Shown: positions 9,748-17,544 of the stretch, one piece after another
Layout of the letters: every line of letters starts with the position of its first letter
Numbering within the stretch: position 1 is the first letter of the stretch
NCBI RefSeq assembly: GCF_014855515.1
Contig: NZ_JACYFK010000003.1
Location: 434,001 to 498,000 of the forward strand
DNA: 64,000 nt
Reading direction: 5' to 3'
DNA from: Euzebyella marina
Lineage (GTDB): Bacteria; Bacteroidota; Bacteroidia; Flavobacteriales; Flavobacteriaceae
The notes under the pieces: model-generated
Database searches by the model: none
Seen by the model: the letters and a program-made list of their open reading frames with translations, nothing else
What the model was told of the DNA's origin: nothing
Made by a program: the position numbers and the translations under genes

Positions 9748-11102
9748 TCAGCTTCTAAATTTTCAATCAACTCTTCCAGCTCCTCGATATCTTCGCCTTG
9801 GTTAAAGCCCGATAATTCAGCTTCTTCTTCAAGAGTATTTTTTTCAGGAATATTATAGCTTACGTTACCTTTAAATTTTACTGGTTCATTGGATACAAAA
9901 ACTTTCTCTTCACTACCCATTTCTAAATAAAAGGAAGTGTCATCGTCGGATAAATATTTAATAAATGCCAATAGTTTGGTTCTCCAAGTATTATTCCACC
10001 AGTTTTTACCTTGTCTTCTTCTTGATGAATGTTGAACGCTTGAAGAGTCAATCAATTTTTTTCCGTCTGCCGTAAAAAATATGTGTGATGAAATCATTAA
10101 TACGGGAAAGGGATAAAGTTTTGAAGCTCCAGAAATTCCGAAATGCCAATTTTTATCTTTTTGCTTTCCGACTAACATGGTTTTCTCAAATTTGTCTTTT
10201 TCTAACTTACCTTTTTCGAGCCAATATGCGGTTTTATTAGACATTTCATATTCTTGAACTTCTTTATCTTTCATCCTTAATTCAAATGCTTTATTAAGAA
10301 GTTGTACTATTAGCCTTTTACATTCTGCATTTCTAATAAAATTAGAATCATAACTTCCTGATAAAATTTCCTCTGTTGGTATCCTAATTGTTTTGCTCTT
10401 ATGATATGTTTCTGTTTTAGGTAAATGATATGTAAAGTCGTAGGCCCAAGCGAACGTACAGAGATAATTTTTGTAACGAACAGCAGGAAACGTCAGTTCT
10501 CTTACGTCAAATCTTTTAGGAAGCATCCAATTGTATTCGTGAAATCTTAACTCTTCAGGAAAGGACAATATCGAAAGCCAATTTGAGTCATAAATTTCTT
10601 CTTTTTCAATTACACTTTTATCGTGCAGAAAAATTTGTTGATAAAGTAAATTACTTTTTGAAGCGTCAGCAACTTCTTTTGGAACTTTTTGTTTTTCGAA
10701 CGCTTCTAATATATCTTTCAAACCTCTTGCCCAAGACATTTTAAAATCGATAGCGTTAAGCCTAACAATATCAATATTAATATCATCGTAAGATAGTTGT
10801 TCATCAATTGCTAATGGAATAATGAACTTATCATCTTTCAGTTGCTTTTTTACTTTTGCTGCAACTGCTAATTCTTTAAGAACACCTTCGCGTTGATTTG
10901 AATAAGATGATGAAACAAGTAAAAATTTACAGGTATCTTCTCTTATAACTTTTTCGATATTGCTCCAGAAATCAACCCCTTTATCTAAAAAAAGAATGTC
11001 ACACCAAACTTCGTATCCTAATCCAATTAGTTTTAACGCTAACCATCTAGTAAAATCATTGTCATCGGGTGTTGCGTGACTTATAAATATTTTATTTCTC
11101 AT
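9744..11102 (-). CDS. TIR-APAZ NADase effector of SPARTA
   Basis: Effector half of the system, 452 residues. The N-terminal TIR domain (about 1-135) opens with the classic KIFISHAT strand and contains the family's catalytic glutamate, E77, in VLKELAVA, plus WCD at 33-35 and a BB-loop-like region after it. The rest (about 150-440) is the APAZ domain, which replaces the N-lobe of long Argonautes and binds the partner. In studied SPARTA pairs, guide-target binding drives assembly of TIR domains that hydrolyse NAD(P)+, killing or stalling the invaded cell. The acidic C-terminal tail (from about 430) is typical of the family and thought to restrain activity. It lies 46 nt downstream of the XRE gene with no terminator or obvious promoter between, so all three genes are probably one operon. 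All key residues are intact. Confidence 0.95.
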   Translation of the reverse strand: MRNKIFISHATPDDNDFTRWLALKLIGLGYEVWCDILFLDKGVDFWSNIEKVIREDTCKFLLVSSSYSNQREGVLKELAVAAKVKKQLKDDKFIIPLAIDEQLSYDDINIDIVRLNAIDFKMSWARGLKDILEAFEKQKVPKEVADASKSNLLYQQIFLHDKSVIEKEEIYDSNWLSILSFPEELRFHEYNWMLPKRFDVRELTFPAVRYKNYLCTFAWAYDFTYHLPKTETYHKSKTIRIPTEEILSGSYDSNFIRNAECKRLIVQLLNKAFELRMKDKEVQEYEMSNKTAYWLEKGKLEKDKFEKTMLVGKQKDKNWHFGISGASKLYPFPVLMISSHIFFTADGKKLIDSSSVQHSSRRRQGKNWWNNTWRTKLLAFIKYLSDDDTSFYLEMGSEEKVFVSNEPVKFKGNVSYNIPEKNTLEEEAELSGFNQGEDIEELEELIENLEAE

Positions 11103-11148
11103 TCGCTAAATTGTCGTTTGTAGTAATAACTTCTTGGTTTACTATTAG

Positions 11149-11475
11149 TTAAAACTTTAAACTTTTTTGTTTTAAGTTAGCTTGACGTAAATAATTAACT
11201 TTTTTTTCTGCTACTTGAAGAACATCAAGTGAGCAACTACTTTCGTAAATTTTTTTTGCAATTACTTGACTAAGAAATTCAATCCTTAATTCATCTAAGT
11301 TTAAATTAAATACAGAGGCTAAAAGGTTTAATCGTTTTTCATCAAAATCCCTTTTTCCATTCTCTATTTTACTCAAATTTGCTGAATCTAATTCGAGTTT
11401 TGCACCTAACTGAGTTAACGTAAATCCCTTATCGGTTCTTAGTTGTCTGATGTATTCTCCAAAATGTTTCTTCAT
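11149..11475 (-). CDS. XRE-family HTH regulator upstream of SPARTA
   Basis: A 108-residue DNA-binding protein with a Cro/C1-type helix-turn-helix at about 7-62 (FTLTQLGAKLELDSANLSKIE covers helices 2 and 3, written here as the region 18-38) and a short helical, basic C-terminal tail. It is the first gene of the SPARTA operon: same strand, 46 nt before TIR-APAZ. Its own promoter region carries a perfect inverted repeat overlapping a TAnnTTTG element, the arrangement expected for autorepression, similar to control proteins of restriction systems. It probably limits expression of the toxic NADase. That it belongs functionally to the system is inferred from position and strand only. Confidence 0.8.
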   Translation of the reverse strand: MKKHFGEYIRQLRTDKGFTLTQLGAKLELDSANLSKIENGKRDFDEKRLNLLASVFNLNLDELRIEFLSQVIAKKIYESSCSLDVLQVAEKKVNYLRQANLKQKSLKF

Positions 11476-11494
11476 TTGACTTTAATATTTTGAC

Positions 11495-11516
11495 TTGTCA
11501 GTTGATGACAAAATTA
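11495..11516 (-). promoter_or_regulatory. Putative promoter and operator of the XRE-SPARTA operon
   Basis: TTGTCA (11495-11500), 5-nt spacer, TGACAA (11506-11511) form a perfect inverted repeat. On the minus strand a Bacteroidota -7 element TAATTTTG occupies 11516-11509 and overlaps the right arm, 34 nt before the XRE start codon. No convincing -33 TTG is seen. Repressor binding here would block the promoter. Confidence 0.55.
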
Positions 11517-11918
11517 GTGAAGTATATTGATTAGTTAAAAAACCTTTCTTGATTGTTTGAAAATACTATAAGTAAGGAAAGAAGCAGTTCTTTTGTTTTT
11601 TTAGCGTTGGATTGTGTGTGTCGGCAAAAAAATGAATGTGCTGCCTATGCCTTAAGTCATTGAATCCGGAAGCACGATTTACGCAATATGTAGAAAGGTC
11701 TCGGCTATGCGTAGTGCGAAAGCAAGGAATCTTTTCGTTTCCGTCTACTCACGAAGCTAAAGCTTATTATTTTACTTTTTCTTTTTTGTTCCAAAGGTAA
11801 ATCCATAAGATTTAGTGACATTTTAAATATACACAGACCTTTTATTTTGCCCTAAAGTCCGCATCACGTTTAGCATCTTTGTTGTATGCAGTTTTATTTA
11901 CGCGTTACTTTTTGTCCA
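11517..11918. other. Noncoding spacer between SPARTA operon and TPR gene
   Basis: No open frame or strong hairpin is visible. The stretch 11600-11760 resembles the short GC-mixed intergenic sequences that separate single-gene cassettes in flavobacterial accessory regions (compare 56.9, 58.6 and 60.4 kb), but I see no long identity to those three repeats. The upstream region of the XRE gene is at its left end. Confidence 0.4.
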
Positions 11919-12734
11919 TCATATTAGTTTCTTCAAGTCAATAATGTCTTGTTCGTAAATTTGGTCGGTAAATTGATAGTAACGACTAAACATTTTGCGA
12001 TTACTTTTATATAGTTCTAATGCTTTGTCTATATTTAGCGTTGCCTCCGTTTTATTTTTTAGAGCTAAGTATGTTTTCCCTAAATAATAGTAAGCTTCAG
12101 CTAATTCATTTTCCTTAATTTGATTTTCAAAAGATTTAATTGCCCTTTCTAGTTGATTGTTTTCAAGATAAAGAATGCCTAAATGCAGATTGTCATAAAG
12201 TCCAACATAGTAATCTTTGTCGGCCATAGCAGTTTCAATTATTTCGATAGCTTTTTTCTTTTGGCCGGTAAGTTTATAGCTAAGTGCTAAAACTATTCGC
12301 AAATCGTAATCGCCATTTTGCCCAACACCAATAAACGGTATTCCCTTTAATTCCATAAGCCTGTTTAAATCTTTGATTGTTTCTTCATAGTTATGTAAGA
12401 ATGCGTACTGAGCCCAAGCTCTATCGGAAAGGTGCTGTTCGGGATTTAATTCCACAGCTTTGTCCATTAGTTCCTTCCATTGAATAAACTTCCCTCTTTT
12501 TAAAAACGCAACCGATTTTTCGAAATACGCATTGGATAAAGTTGGACACAAATCAATTGCCTCGCTCAAATGTTTTTGAGATGCATACGAACCTTGTTGA
12601 TGCTGACTCTCTTGGTTATAATGTTGGCACGCCTTGTAACATTCCGAATCATCTTTAAAAAGTTCACAGTTTAATTGACTGCTTGCGATTGTTTGAAATA
12701 GAATGAGAATAAAGAATAAAATGTACCTTTTCAT
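11919..12734 (-). CDS. Secreted TPR-repeat protein
   Basis: A 271-residue protein with a signal peptide (about 1-19, cleaved near ASS-QLNCEL) and tetratricopeptide repeats through most of the mature part: the segments around 57-90, 125-160 and 185-240 have the W/L-A-Y-A-P spacing of TPR helices. It is exported, probably periplasmic or surface-associated, and likely a protein-interaction scaffold. Its ATG overlaps the stop of the upstream lipoprotein gene by 4 nt, so the two are coupled and may form a complex. It lies in the AT-rich cargo next to SPARTA, but nothing ties it to defence. Function unknown. Confidence 0.75.
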   Translation of the reverse strand: MKRYILFFILILFQTIASSQLNCELFKDDSECYKACQHYNQESQHQQGSYASQKHLSEAIDLCPTLSNAYFEKSVAFLKRGKFIQWKELMDKAVELNPEQHLSDRAWAQYAFLHNYEETIKDLNRLMELKGIPFIGVGQNGDYDLRIVLALSYKLTGQKKKAIEIIETAMADKDYYVGLYDNLHLGILYLENNQLERAIKSFENQIKENELAEAYYYLGKTYLALKNKTEATLNIDKALELYKSNRKMFSRYYQFTDQIYEQDIIDLKKLI

Positions 12735-13252
12735 GGTAAAATATCTGTTATAACACCGTCCTCAAATTTGAAAGTCAAATATTGTTGAACATCCCATGCT
12801 TTCTCCCATCTCTCAAGTGATTTCCACCCATCTAGACCTTTGGTAATATTCAAAATTTCATTAGAAATATTGTTGTCAAATTTTTTAACCTTAAGGTTAA
12901 GGTCCATTTCGATAACTCGAAATCTACCAGTTTTACCTTCACAGTTAATTATAAAACGGATTGTTATGAAACCAGTTTGTCCTTTAGTTTGGGGGTAATT
13001 GAATTTTTCTTTAATAGTTTCTACCAATTTCTTTTTTTCGCCCTCGTAAATTAGTCCAAACCCTCCATAATTGAATGGAATTGTTAAATCTTCGTGACAT
13101 ACTTTAAAATTTTTATCATCCAATTGTCCATCAAACGGAATTTCTCCTAAATCGTTGAAATATGGTTCTTGTTTTTTATCTTCAGAACAAGATAATGTTA
13201 TCAAATAAAGGATGACAAACAAAACTCTACTATACATAAAGACTTTTATCAT
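12731..13252 (-). CDS. Lipoprotein with TonB-C-like domain
   Basis: A 173-residue predicted lipoprotein: hydrophobic signal sequence at 6-20 ending in a lipobox (LITLSC, Cys22). The C-terminal part (about 90-170) has the alternating strand pattern and Gly-x-Ile-x-Ile-x-Phe-x-Ile plus late Trp typical of TonB C-terminal-like domains found in many Bacteroidota lipoproteins. First gene of a two-gene unit with the TPR protein. Possible start codons are the Met at 13252 or Met6; both keep the signal sequence. Role unknown. Confidence 0.7.
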   Translation of the reverse strand: MIKVFMYSRVLFVILYLITLSCSEDKKQEPYFNDLGEIPFDGQLDDKNFKVCHEDLTIPFNYGGFGLIYEGEKKKLVETIKEKFNYPQTKGQTGFITIRFIINCEGKTGRFRVIEMDLNLKVKKFDNNISNEILNITKGLDGWKSLERWEKAWDVQQYLTFKFEDGVITDILP

Positions 13253-13275
13253 AAATATGATGGTTGTTCAAATTC

Positions 13276-13288
13276 TGACTAACGGTTA
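13276..13288. repeat. 13-nt boundary motif shared with intergenic repeat at 57.1 kb
   Basis: TGACTAACGGTTA at 13276-13288 occurs identically at 57114-57126, the end of the first long intergenic repeat. Related CTAACG ends occur near 60590 and 61063. It sits 24 nt upstream of the lipoprotein gene and may mark the edge of a cassette. Confidence 0.45.
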
Positions 13289-13499
13289 AATTTAGTATAA
13301 TTTTCCTACCTTAAAATTTAACTTTTTGGCTTAAAAAATTAATAGAGCTTCTTTATCTAGAGAATTGCACACAACGTATGCATAATGAATATATGTTCAT
13401 TATATACCAAATATAGGGGATAAAACACATTTGGTTTTAAACGACTTATTATGATGATTCAATTTAATTTTCAAGTAATAGGAAGTGGAAAGATAAATG

Positions 13500-13676
13500 T
13501 CACAAAAAAGGGGATTTTACGGGACTGTTTAAACGTAATGCTATTGCTTCTGTCAAGGTGTCCCAACCCTGGTCTTTTTTAGTATTCTCGTTAATTGACC
13601 TTTTATAGGACATTTTAATAGATAAATACATTATCACTTCCTCGATCTCCAGAAAGCTATCGCCAATTATTTCCAT
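13500..13676 (-). CDS. Small possible ORF (58 aa), unknown
   Basis: ATG at 13676 to TGA at 13500 encodes 58 residues (starts MEIIGDSFLEIEEVIMYLSI), helical and amphipathic. It is the only meaningful coding potential in the 628-nt stretch between the lipoprotein gene and the PRTRC cluster. It may be a small gene or the remnant of a larger one left at the edge of the cargo insertion. The rest of that stretch (13289-13499, 13677-13880) holds only the hairpin at 13757. Confidence 0.3.
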   Translation of the reverse strand: MEIIGDSFLEIEEVIMYLSIKMSYKRSINENTKKDQGWDTLTEAIALRLNSPVKSPFL

Positions 13677-13756
13677 AAAAATTTAAGAGGCGCTCAAAGC
13701 TCATCCAGATAAGTACAACTACACCGCCCAACTCCAATAGGCAGACACCGGTTCCA

Positions 13757-13773
13757 ACGCCCCTTCGGGGCGT
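13757..13773. terminator. Strong GC hairpin, terminator-like
   Basis: ACGCCCC (13757-13763) and GGGGCGT (13767-13773) form a tight stem around TTC, followed on the plus strand by ATTTTG. It separates the AT-rich cargo from the GC-richer PRTRC cluster. The T-run is short, so it could instead be an mRNA-leader structure. Confidence 0.45.
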
Positions 13774-13880
13774 ATTTTGTGGTGAGGGGAAGAAGAAGTC
13801 GATTGTGGTTTAAATCCTTAATATTCAATGATTTAAAGATTCTTGAGGGTATCTTGTAACAACAATTAAAAGCAATACCT

Positions 13881-14366
13881 ATGGAAACATTCTTTAAATC
13901 TTTGGGCAAGACGGGCATTGGACAATTCTCCATATCGGTCTCCTTTCACGGTACGGACTGTGCGGTCTCGCTACTCCCAAAGGCATCGGAGGGCGACAAC
14001 GCCCTAAAAACGATACGGCCCTTTACGCTCAAGGGCAGCATCGAGGAAATCGATACCGTCTTTTTGGAACGGTTGGGGAAACCCATGCAGGAAACAAAAG
14101 TACTGTTCGACAATGCCAACGGCTATCTCAGCAACCTGAAAAAGGCCGAGGAAAAGACCAAAATGGCGAACGACCGTAAGGAGAAAAAGAAGAAAGCCCT
14201 GTCCGACCTAAGGGAACTGGTCAAGGGCAAGAAATTCAACCCGATGGTCGAACACGAGAAGGCCGTGGATCTGGCCAACAAGGTACTGGAACTCGATGAA
14301 AACGACGCTTTGGCTAAAAAGACCATCGAGGATATGAAAGCCTACCGACAACCCACCTTTTTTTAA
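13881..14366 (+). CDS. PRTRC system protein E
   Basis: First gene of a PRTRC cluster (ParB-related, ThiF-related cassette), a set of uncharacterised genes found together on plasmids and integrative elements. The 161-residue protein matches the E-type pattern: an N-terminal beta domain with SVLLPK-like strand (about 20-40) and a region starting LKGSIEEIDTVFLE (about 54-68), followed by a highly charged Lys/Glu helix (about 85-120) and a helical tail that looks like a single TPR (about 128-155). Cytoplasmic. The next gene begins 12 nt later. Biochemical function of the family is not known to me. Confidence 0.8.
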   Translation: METFFKSLGKTGIGQFSISVSFHGTDCAVSLLPKASEGDNALKTIRPFTLKGSIEEIDTVFLERLGKPMQETKVLFDNANGYLSNLKKAEEKTKMANDRKEKKKKALSDLRELVKGKKFNPMVEHEKAVDLANKVLELDENDALAKKTIEDMKAYRQPTFF

Positions 14367-14378
14367 ACCACAAGCACT

Positions 14379-14594
14379 ATGGAAGTATTAGGATTGGAAC
14401 GAAAATTTATGCTAAAGAACGTCTCGGGCGAATCCCTGTTGGACGACATCGACCCAAATTGGACACCTGACCAAATCAAAGACCACTATGCCTCGGTGTA
14501 TCCCGAATTGACCAACGCCAAGATCGTGGACAACGGCATTGTCGACGGTCGGCATGAAATTATGTTCAAGACCATAGCGGGAACCAAAGGATAG
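14379..14594 (+). CDS. PRTRC system protein C
   Basis: A 71-residue protein that fits the PRTRC C family closely in length and pattern: an opening L-x-R-x-F strand, a PNWTPDQIKDHYASVYPEL core and a C-terminal GTKG. The family resembles a small ubiquitin-like or beta-grasp-sized protein, which is suggestive given the ThiF/E1-like protein encoded two genes later, but the fold is my inference. It is located between E and the F-like gene, the usual order. Confidence 0.85.
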   Translation: MEVLGLERKFMLKNVSGESLLDDIDPNWTPDQIKDHYASVYPELTNAKIVDNGIVDGRHEIMFKTIAGTKG

Positions 14595-14596
14595 CG

Positions 14597-15640
14597 ATGA
14601 ATGAAAAAGAAGCACATACCATCAAAAGGGGAACTGTCGCACTTCCACAAGGCCTTGTTCGGCATTCTCGATTCGCGGAAGAGGCCGTCATCGGGAACAA
14701 GAAGACCCAAGCACATCCAACAAGGGGATCGTTTTTTTCTGACCTGACCATCCCCATCTTGCCCCGATTCGAGGTATTCGACGGTGGCGACGGAAATCGA
14801 TGGGACACGCTAAGCATCCTGACGAAAAATGCATTGGATACGCTTACGGGCAAAGAAATCGCATTGATGCACGATTGCCCTGAAATGCGGTTCTTCGGAC
14901 AATTGCAACGATTGCACAGGGAAATTCCCGATGCACTGTTAAAGGAGGTATGCACACAAGAGGGAAATGATGGCATCCTTGTCATGAAGCCTGTTTTTGA
15001 GGCGCTCCATATTTGGGCGATTCCAATGGCCCCGATATTTTCGCTGCGAATCCGCAGTCCAAAATTGTTCGCTGCCCTGCTGTCTTTTGTACATTCATTG
15101 CCCTTTGACAATATATTCAAACGGATGGGCTACCTCTTGGAATGTTTGCTCGAATGGTCGTTCGAAGTTTCGGAATCCGAATCCGACCCCGGTACCGATT
15201 GTTGTGCCGAGGGGCCATGTGTCCTGTGCTTTATCGAGGCCCATGCCTCCGGTTATTCTAAATACGAGGATTTCGATTGGTTGGCCTGTATGCGAAGCTA
15301 CCGACCAAAGAACACCTTGTTCAAAATGATGCGGGATTTGCTGTTGGAAGCCCCTAATATTGATTTCAATGCCTTTGCCAACCTATGTTTCTTGGAAGAC
15401 GATATGGATATGGAGGTGGACGACCTGATCGTCTTTTTGGATAGGGAGGATTCCCAATTGGAAAATGGCTATATCAACTTTGTAAACGAGATTGCACAGT
15501 ACGGCTACTCCCATACCATTTACGACACATCACTCACAGTTGGGAACGAGACCAAGTCCTTTGTTATGCGGAAGGAAGGGCAGGTAAATGCCGTTTTCAA
15601 TTTTATGGACCGTTTGAACGAACTCTTAAAAAAACTCTGA
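14597..15640 (+). CDS. PRTRC system protein F-like
   Basis: A 347-residue cytoplasmic protein in the position normally held by PRTRC protein F (between C and B), and of the usual F length. By eye I cannot match motifs with certainty, so the call relies mainly on position and length. It has several Cys residues around 198-212 (DCCAEGPCVLC), a possible metal-binding cluster, and an acidic patch near 263-290. Its stop codon overlaps the next ATG (TGATG), so translation is coupled. Confidence 0.6.
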   Translation: MNEKEAHTIKRGTVALPQGLVRHSRFAEEAVIGNKKTQAHPTRGSFFSDLTIPILPRFEVFDGGDGNRWDTLSILTKNALDTLTGKEIALMHDCPEMRFFGQLQRLHREIPDALLKEVCTQEGNDGILVMKPVFEALHIWAIPMAPIFSLRIRSPKLFAALLSFVHSLPFDNIFKRMGYLLECLLEWSFEVSESESDPGTDCCAEGPCVLCFIEAHASGYSKYEDFDWLACMRSYRPKNTLFKMMRDLLLEAPNIDFNAFANLCFLEDDMDMEVDDLIVFLDREDSQLENGYINFVNEIAQYGYSHTIYDTSLTVGNETKSFVMRKEGQVNAVFNFMDRLNELLKKL

Positions 15641-16350
15641 TGGAAGAAAACACCCTACACGACCCGAAATTTCATTTTGAACCCAAAATAGCCATCATAG
15701 GTTATGAGGCCATAAATGGCTACTACGGACGCGACGAATGTTACTTCTCAAGGCATACCGTTCGAAACGGGAAATTGGGGGCAGGGTCTCCGCTTACTAT
15801 GGATATGGTCAGGGACATGCTCAAATTGGTCGATGTGGACAGATGCGAGTTTTCCTTTAAGGGTCAATTGCCGAAACCGTTGCTCTATTTCAGGGACAAG
15901 GGGACGTTACAATTGGTCTGGTCTTGTGACCGACCCGTGGAAAGGCTTCTTTTTAAGGAGCAATTGGACATACCCACGGGAACATATCCCATACCCAAAT
16001 TGGTATTTTCCCTTTCGGGGGAATCGCTTTCCGTTTTTGCCATAACACGAAAAAAGCCGATCCATGACGGCACGGAGCTCTACCATGCCCCTTTTATGAA
16101 CGTCTATGCCTCTGGAAAGGTGTGCATGGGCGATGCGACATTGCACTATCGCCATTTGGACTTTTATGAGGATATCATAGCCTTTGTGGAAAAGCAATTT
16201 TTCCTGTCGGTTTTTACCCATACGAACCACGACCATCTGCTGAACGGAAACTACACTGAGTTGATGCTCCAGATGCACGAGACGATGCATTTCGAGGAAG
16301 CCCTTTTACTCCCGAACCACCAACTTTTACAGCATGTCTATGAAAACTGA
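15640..16350 (+). CDS. PRTRC system protein B
   Basis: A 236-residue protein of the PRTRC B family. The diagnostic stretch is the YHAPFMNVYASGKVCMGDA region (about 147-165), which matches the family's conserved A-P-F-x-N-V-Y-x-x-G-x-V-C-x-G pattern. The N-terminal half carries alternating beta strands and a Tyr-rich loop. It overlaps the preceding stop by 1 nt and the following ThiF gene by 17 nt, so stoichiometry with ThiF is probably fixed by coupling. Function unknown; likely a partner of the E1-like enzyme. Confidence 0.8.
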   Translation: MEENTLHDPKFHFEPKIAIIGYEAINGYYGRDECYFSRHTVRNGKLGAGSPLTMDMVRDMLKLVDVDRCEFSFKGQLPKPLLYFRDKGTLQLVWSCDRPVERLLFKEQLDIPTGTYPIPKLVFSLSGESLSVFAITRKKPIHDGTELYHAPFMNVYASGKVCMGDATLHYRHLDFYEDIIAFVEKQFFLSVFTHTNHDHLLNGNYTELMLQMHETMHFEEALLLPNHQLLQHVYEN

Positions 16351-17140
16351 TTACCACTACGCCCCGAATTATTTTTTCGCTCCCACCCATCCCATAACCA
16401 TTGCGTTGGTCGGGGCAGGGGGCAATGGTTCCCTCGTGTTGGCACGTTTGGCAAGGCTCGACCATGCCTTGGTGCAGTTAGGGCATCCAGGCATCTATGT
16501 GACCGTTTTCGACGGGGATATGGTACAGCCTTCGAACGTGGGCCGACAGTTGTACGCCCCACAGGATGTTGGGGGCAACAAGGCCATTTGTGCCGTAACC
16601 AAGGTCAACCATACCTTCGGACTGCAATGGGATGCCGTTCCCGAACGGATAGGTGCGGACGATAAAAGATTGCACGCCAATTTGATCATTAGCTGTGTGG
16701 ACGGTGCCGATTTTAGGTTGGAACTGGCAAAGGTGTTGGAACATCCCCGTTCAAGTTCCTATCCCTATGAGAACCAACATTATTGGTTGGATTTGGGCAA
16801 CGGGAAATACTTTGGTCAGTATGTCCTCGGAAATCTGCAACACAATGATCGGCCTTCGAATGGGGAGGTGCAAAAACAAAAGTTAGATCATATCGTTGAT
16901 TTGTTCCCCGACCTATCAAAAATGGAGGATGAGGTGGAACAGGGTAAAGGGTGTAGCTATGCGGACAAGTTGCAGGAACAATCGCTGTTCATCAATGATG
17001 CCCTGTCGTCGATGGCCGTCCATTGCCTCTACGAACTTTTAGTGAACAAAAAAATCAAATATCACGGGGCATTCGTAAACCTTGAAACGGGCAGGACGAA
17101 TCCGCTCCCTATAAAATCCAATATACATGCTATCGCTTGA
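16334..17140 (+). CDS. PRTRC ThiF-family E1-like adenylyltransferase
   Basis: A 268-residue protein with the E1/ThiF/MoeB nucleotide-binding fold. The glycine-rich loop ALVGAGGNGS lies at about 21-30, followed by a D-G-D-x-V motif (about 56-61), SNVGRQLY (about 64-71) and a conserved CVDG (about 119-122), all standard for enzymes that adenylate the C-terminus of a ubiquitin-like or sulfur-carrier protein. The usual ThiF zinc-binding Cys pairs are not evident. In PRTRC clusters the substrate is unknown; protein C, small and Gly-ending, is a reasonable candidate. It overlaps both neighbours. Confidence 0.85.
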   Translation: MSMKTDYHYAPNYFFAPTHPITIALVGAGGNGSLVLARLARLDHALVQLGHPGIYVTVFDGDMVQPSNVGRQLYAPQDVGGNKAICAVTKVNHTFGLQWDAVPERIGADDKRLHANLIISCVDGADFRLELAKVLEHPRSSSYPYENQHYWLDLGNGKYFGQYVLGNLQHNDRPSNGEVQKQKLDHIVDLFPDLSKMEDEVEQGKGCSYADKLQEQSLFINDALSSMAVHCLYELLVNKKIKYHGAFVNLETGRTNPLPIKSNIHAIA

Positions 17141-17366
17141 AATTCTTTACGAAAAACTTCCCTTTTTGGGATTCATCATTTTTATGTGGATTATTTTACA
17201 GGGAATGCTCAGGCTCAAACGTTTTTTGAGAATACCGTTTCTACTTTTTCTTTTCATCATGGTCGGTATCCCGTTTATAAAAGATTTGGTATGGCTCTTC
17301 GGTGCAATGGAACTATCGGTCTGGGGATATTATATCGCTAAAAGATGGCCGAGGCCATATTCTTGA
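17127..17366 (+). CDS. Small membrane protein ending the PRTRC operon
   Basis: A 79-residue protein with two hydrophobic segments (about 13-27 and 37-61), overlapping the ThiF gene by 14 nt. Unrecognised family. Its overlap and strand make it part of the same operon, suggesting that some step of the PRTRC function is at the membrane, although it may be an unrelated passenger. Confidence 0.6.
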   Translation: MLSLEILYEKLPFLGFIIFMWIILQGMLRLKRFLRIPFLLFLFIMVGIPFIKDLVWLFGAMELSVWGYYIAKRWPRPYS

Positions 17367-17435
17367 TCTTACCATTGGAATGATCGTTCTCATTGGTTCG
17401 TCTTTTTCTCTCCCTCCCCATGGTTTCTGCGGGAA

Positions 17436-17521
17436 TTGAAAACCCTCCACCTTCAAGCCTGACCGAGCGAGCACGCTGCGCTGGCTCGCATTCGGTCGTC
17501 TTTCCGGCTACTGATTTTCAA
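17436..17521. other. Nested long hairpin, possible structured RNA or single-stranded DNA element
   Basis: Four stem segments nest in order: TTGAAAA (17436-17442) with TTTTCAA (17515-17521), AGCC with GGCT, GACCGA (17461-17466) with TCGGTC, and GCGAGC with GCTCGC around an 11-nt loop. About 23 base pairs in total with small internal loops and no T-tract, between the PRTRC operon and abiE. The rest of the 406-nt noncoding stretch holds the hairpin at 17545 and the abiE operator. Confidence 0.5.
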
Positions 17522-17544
17522 CCCCCTCGAAACGGGATGCAAAC

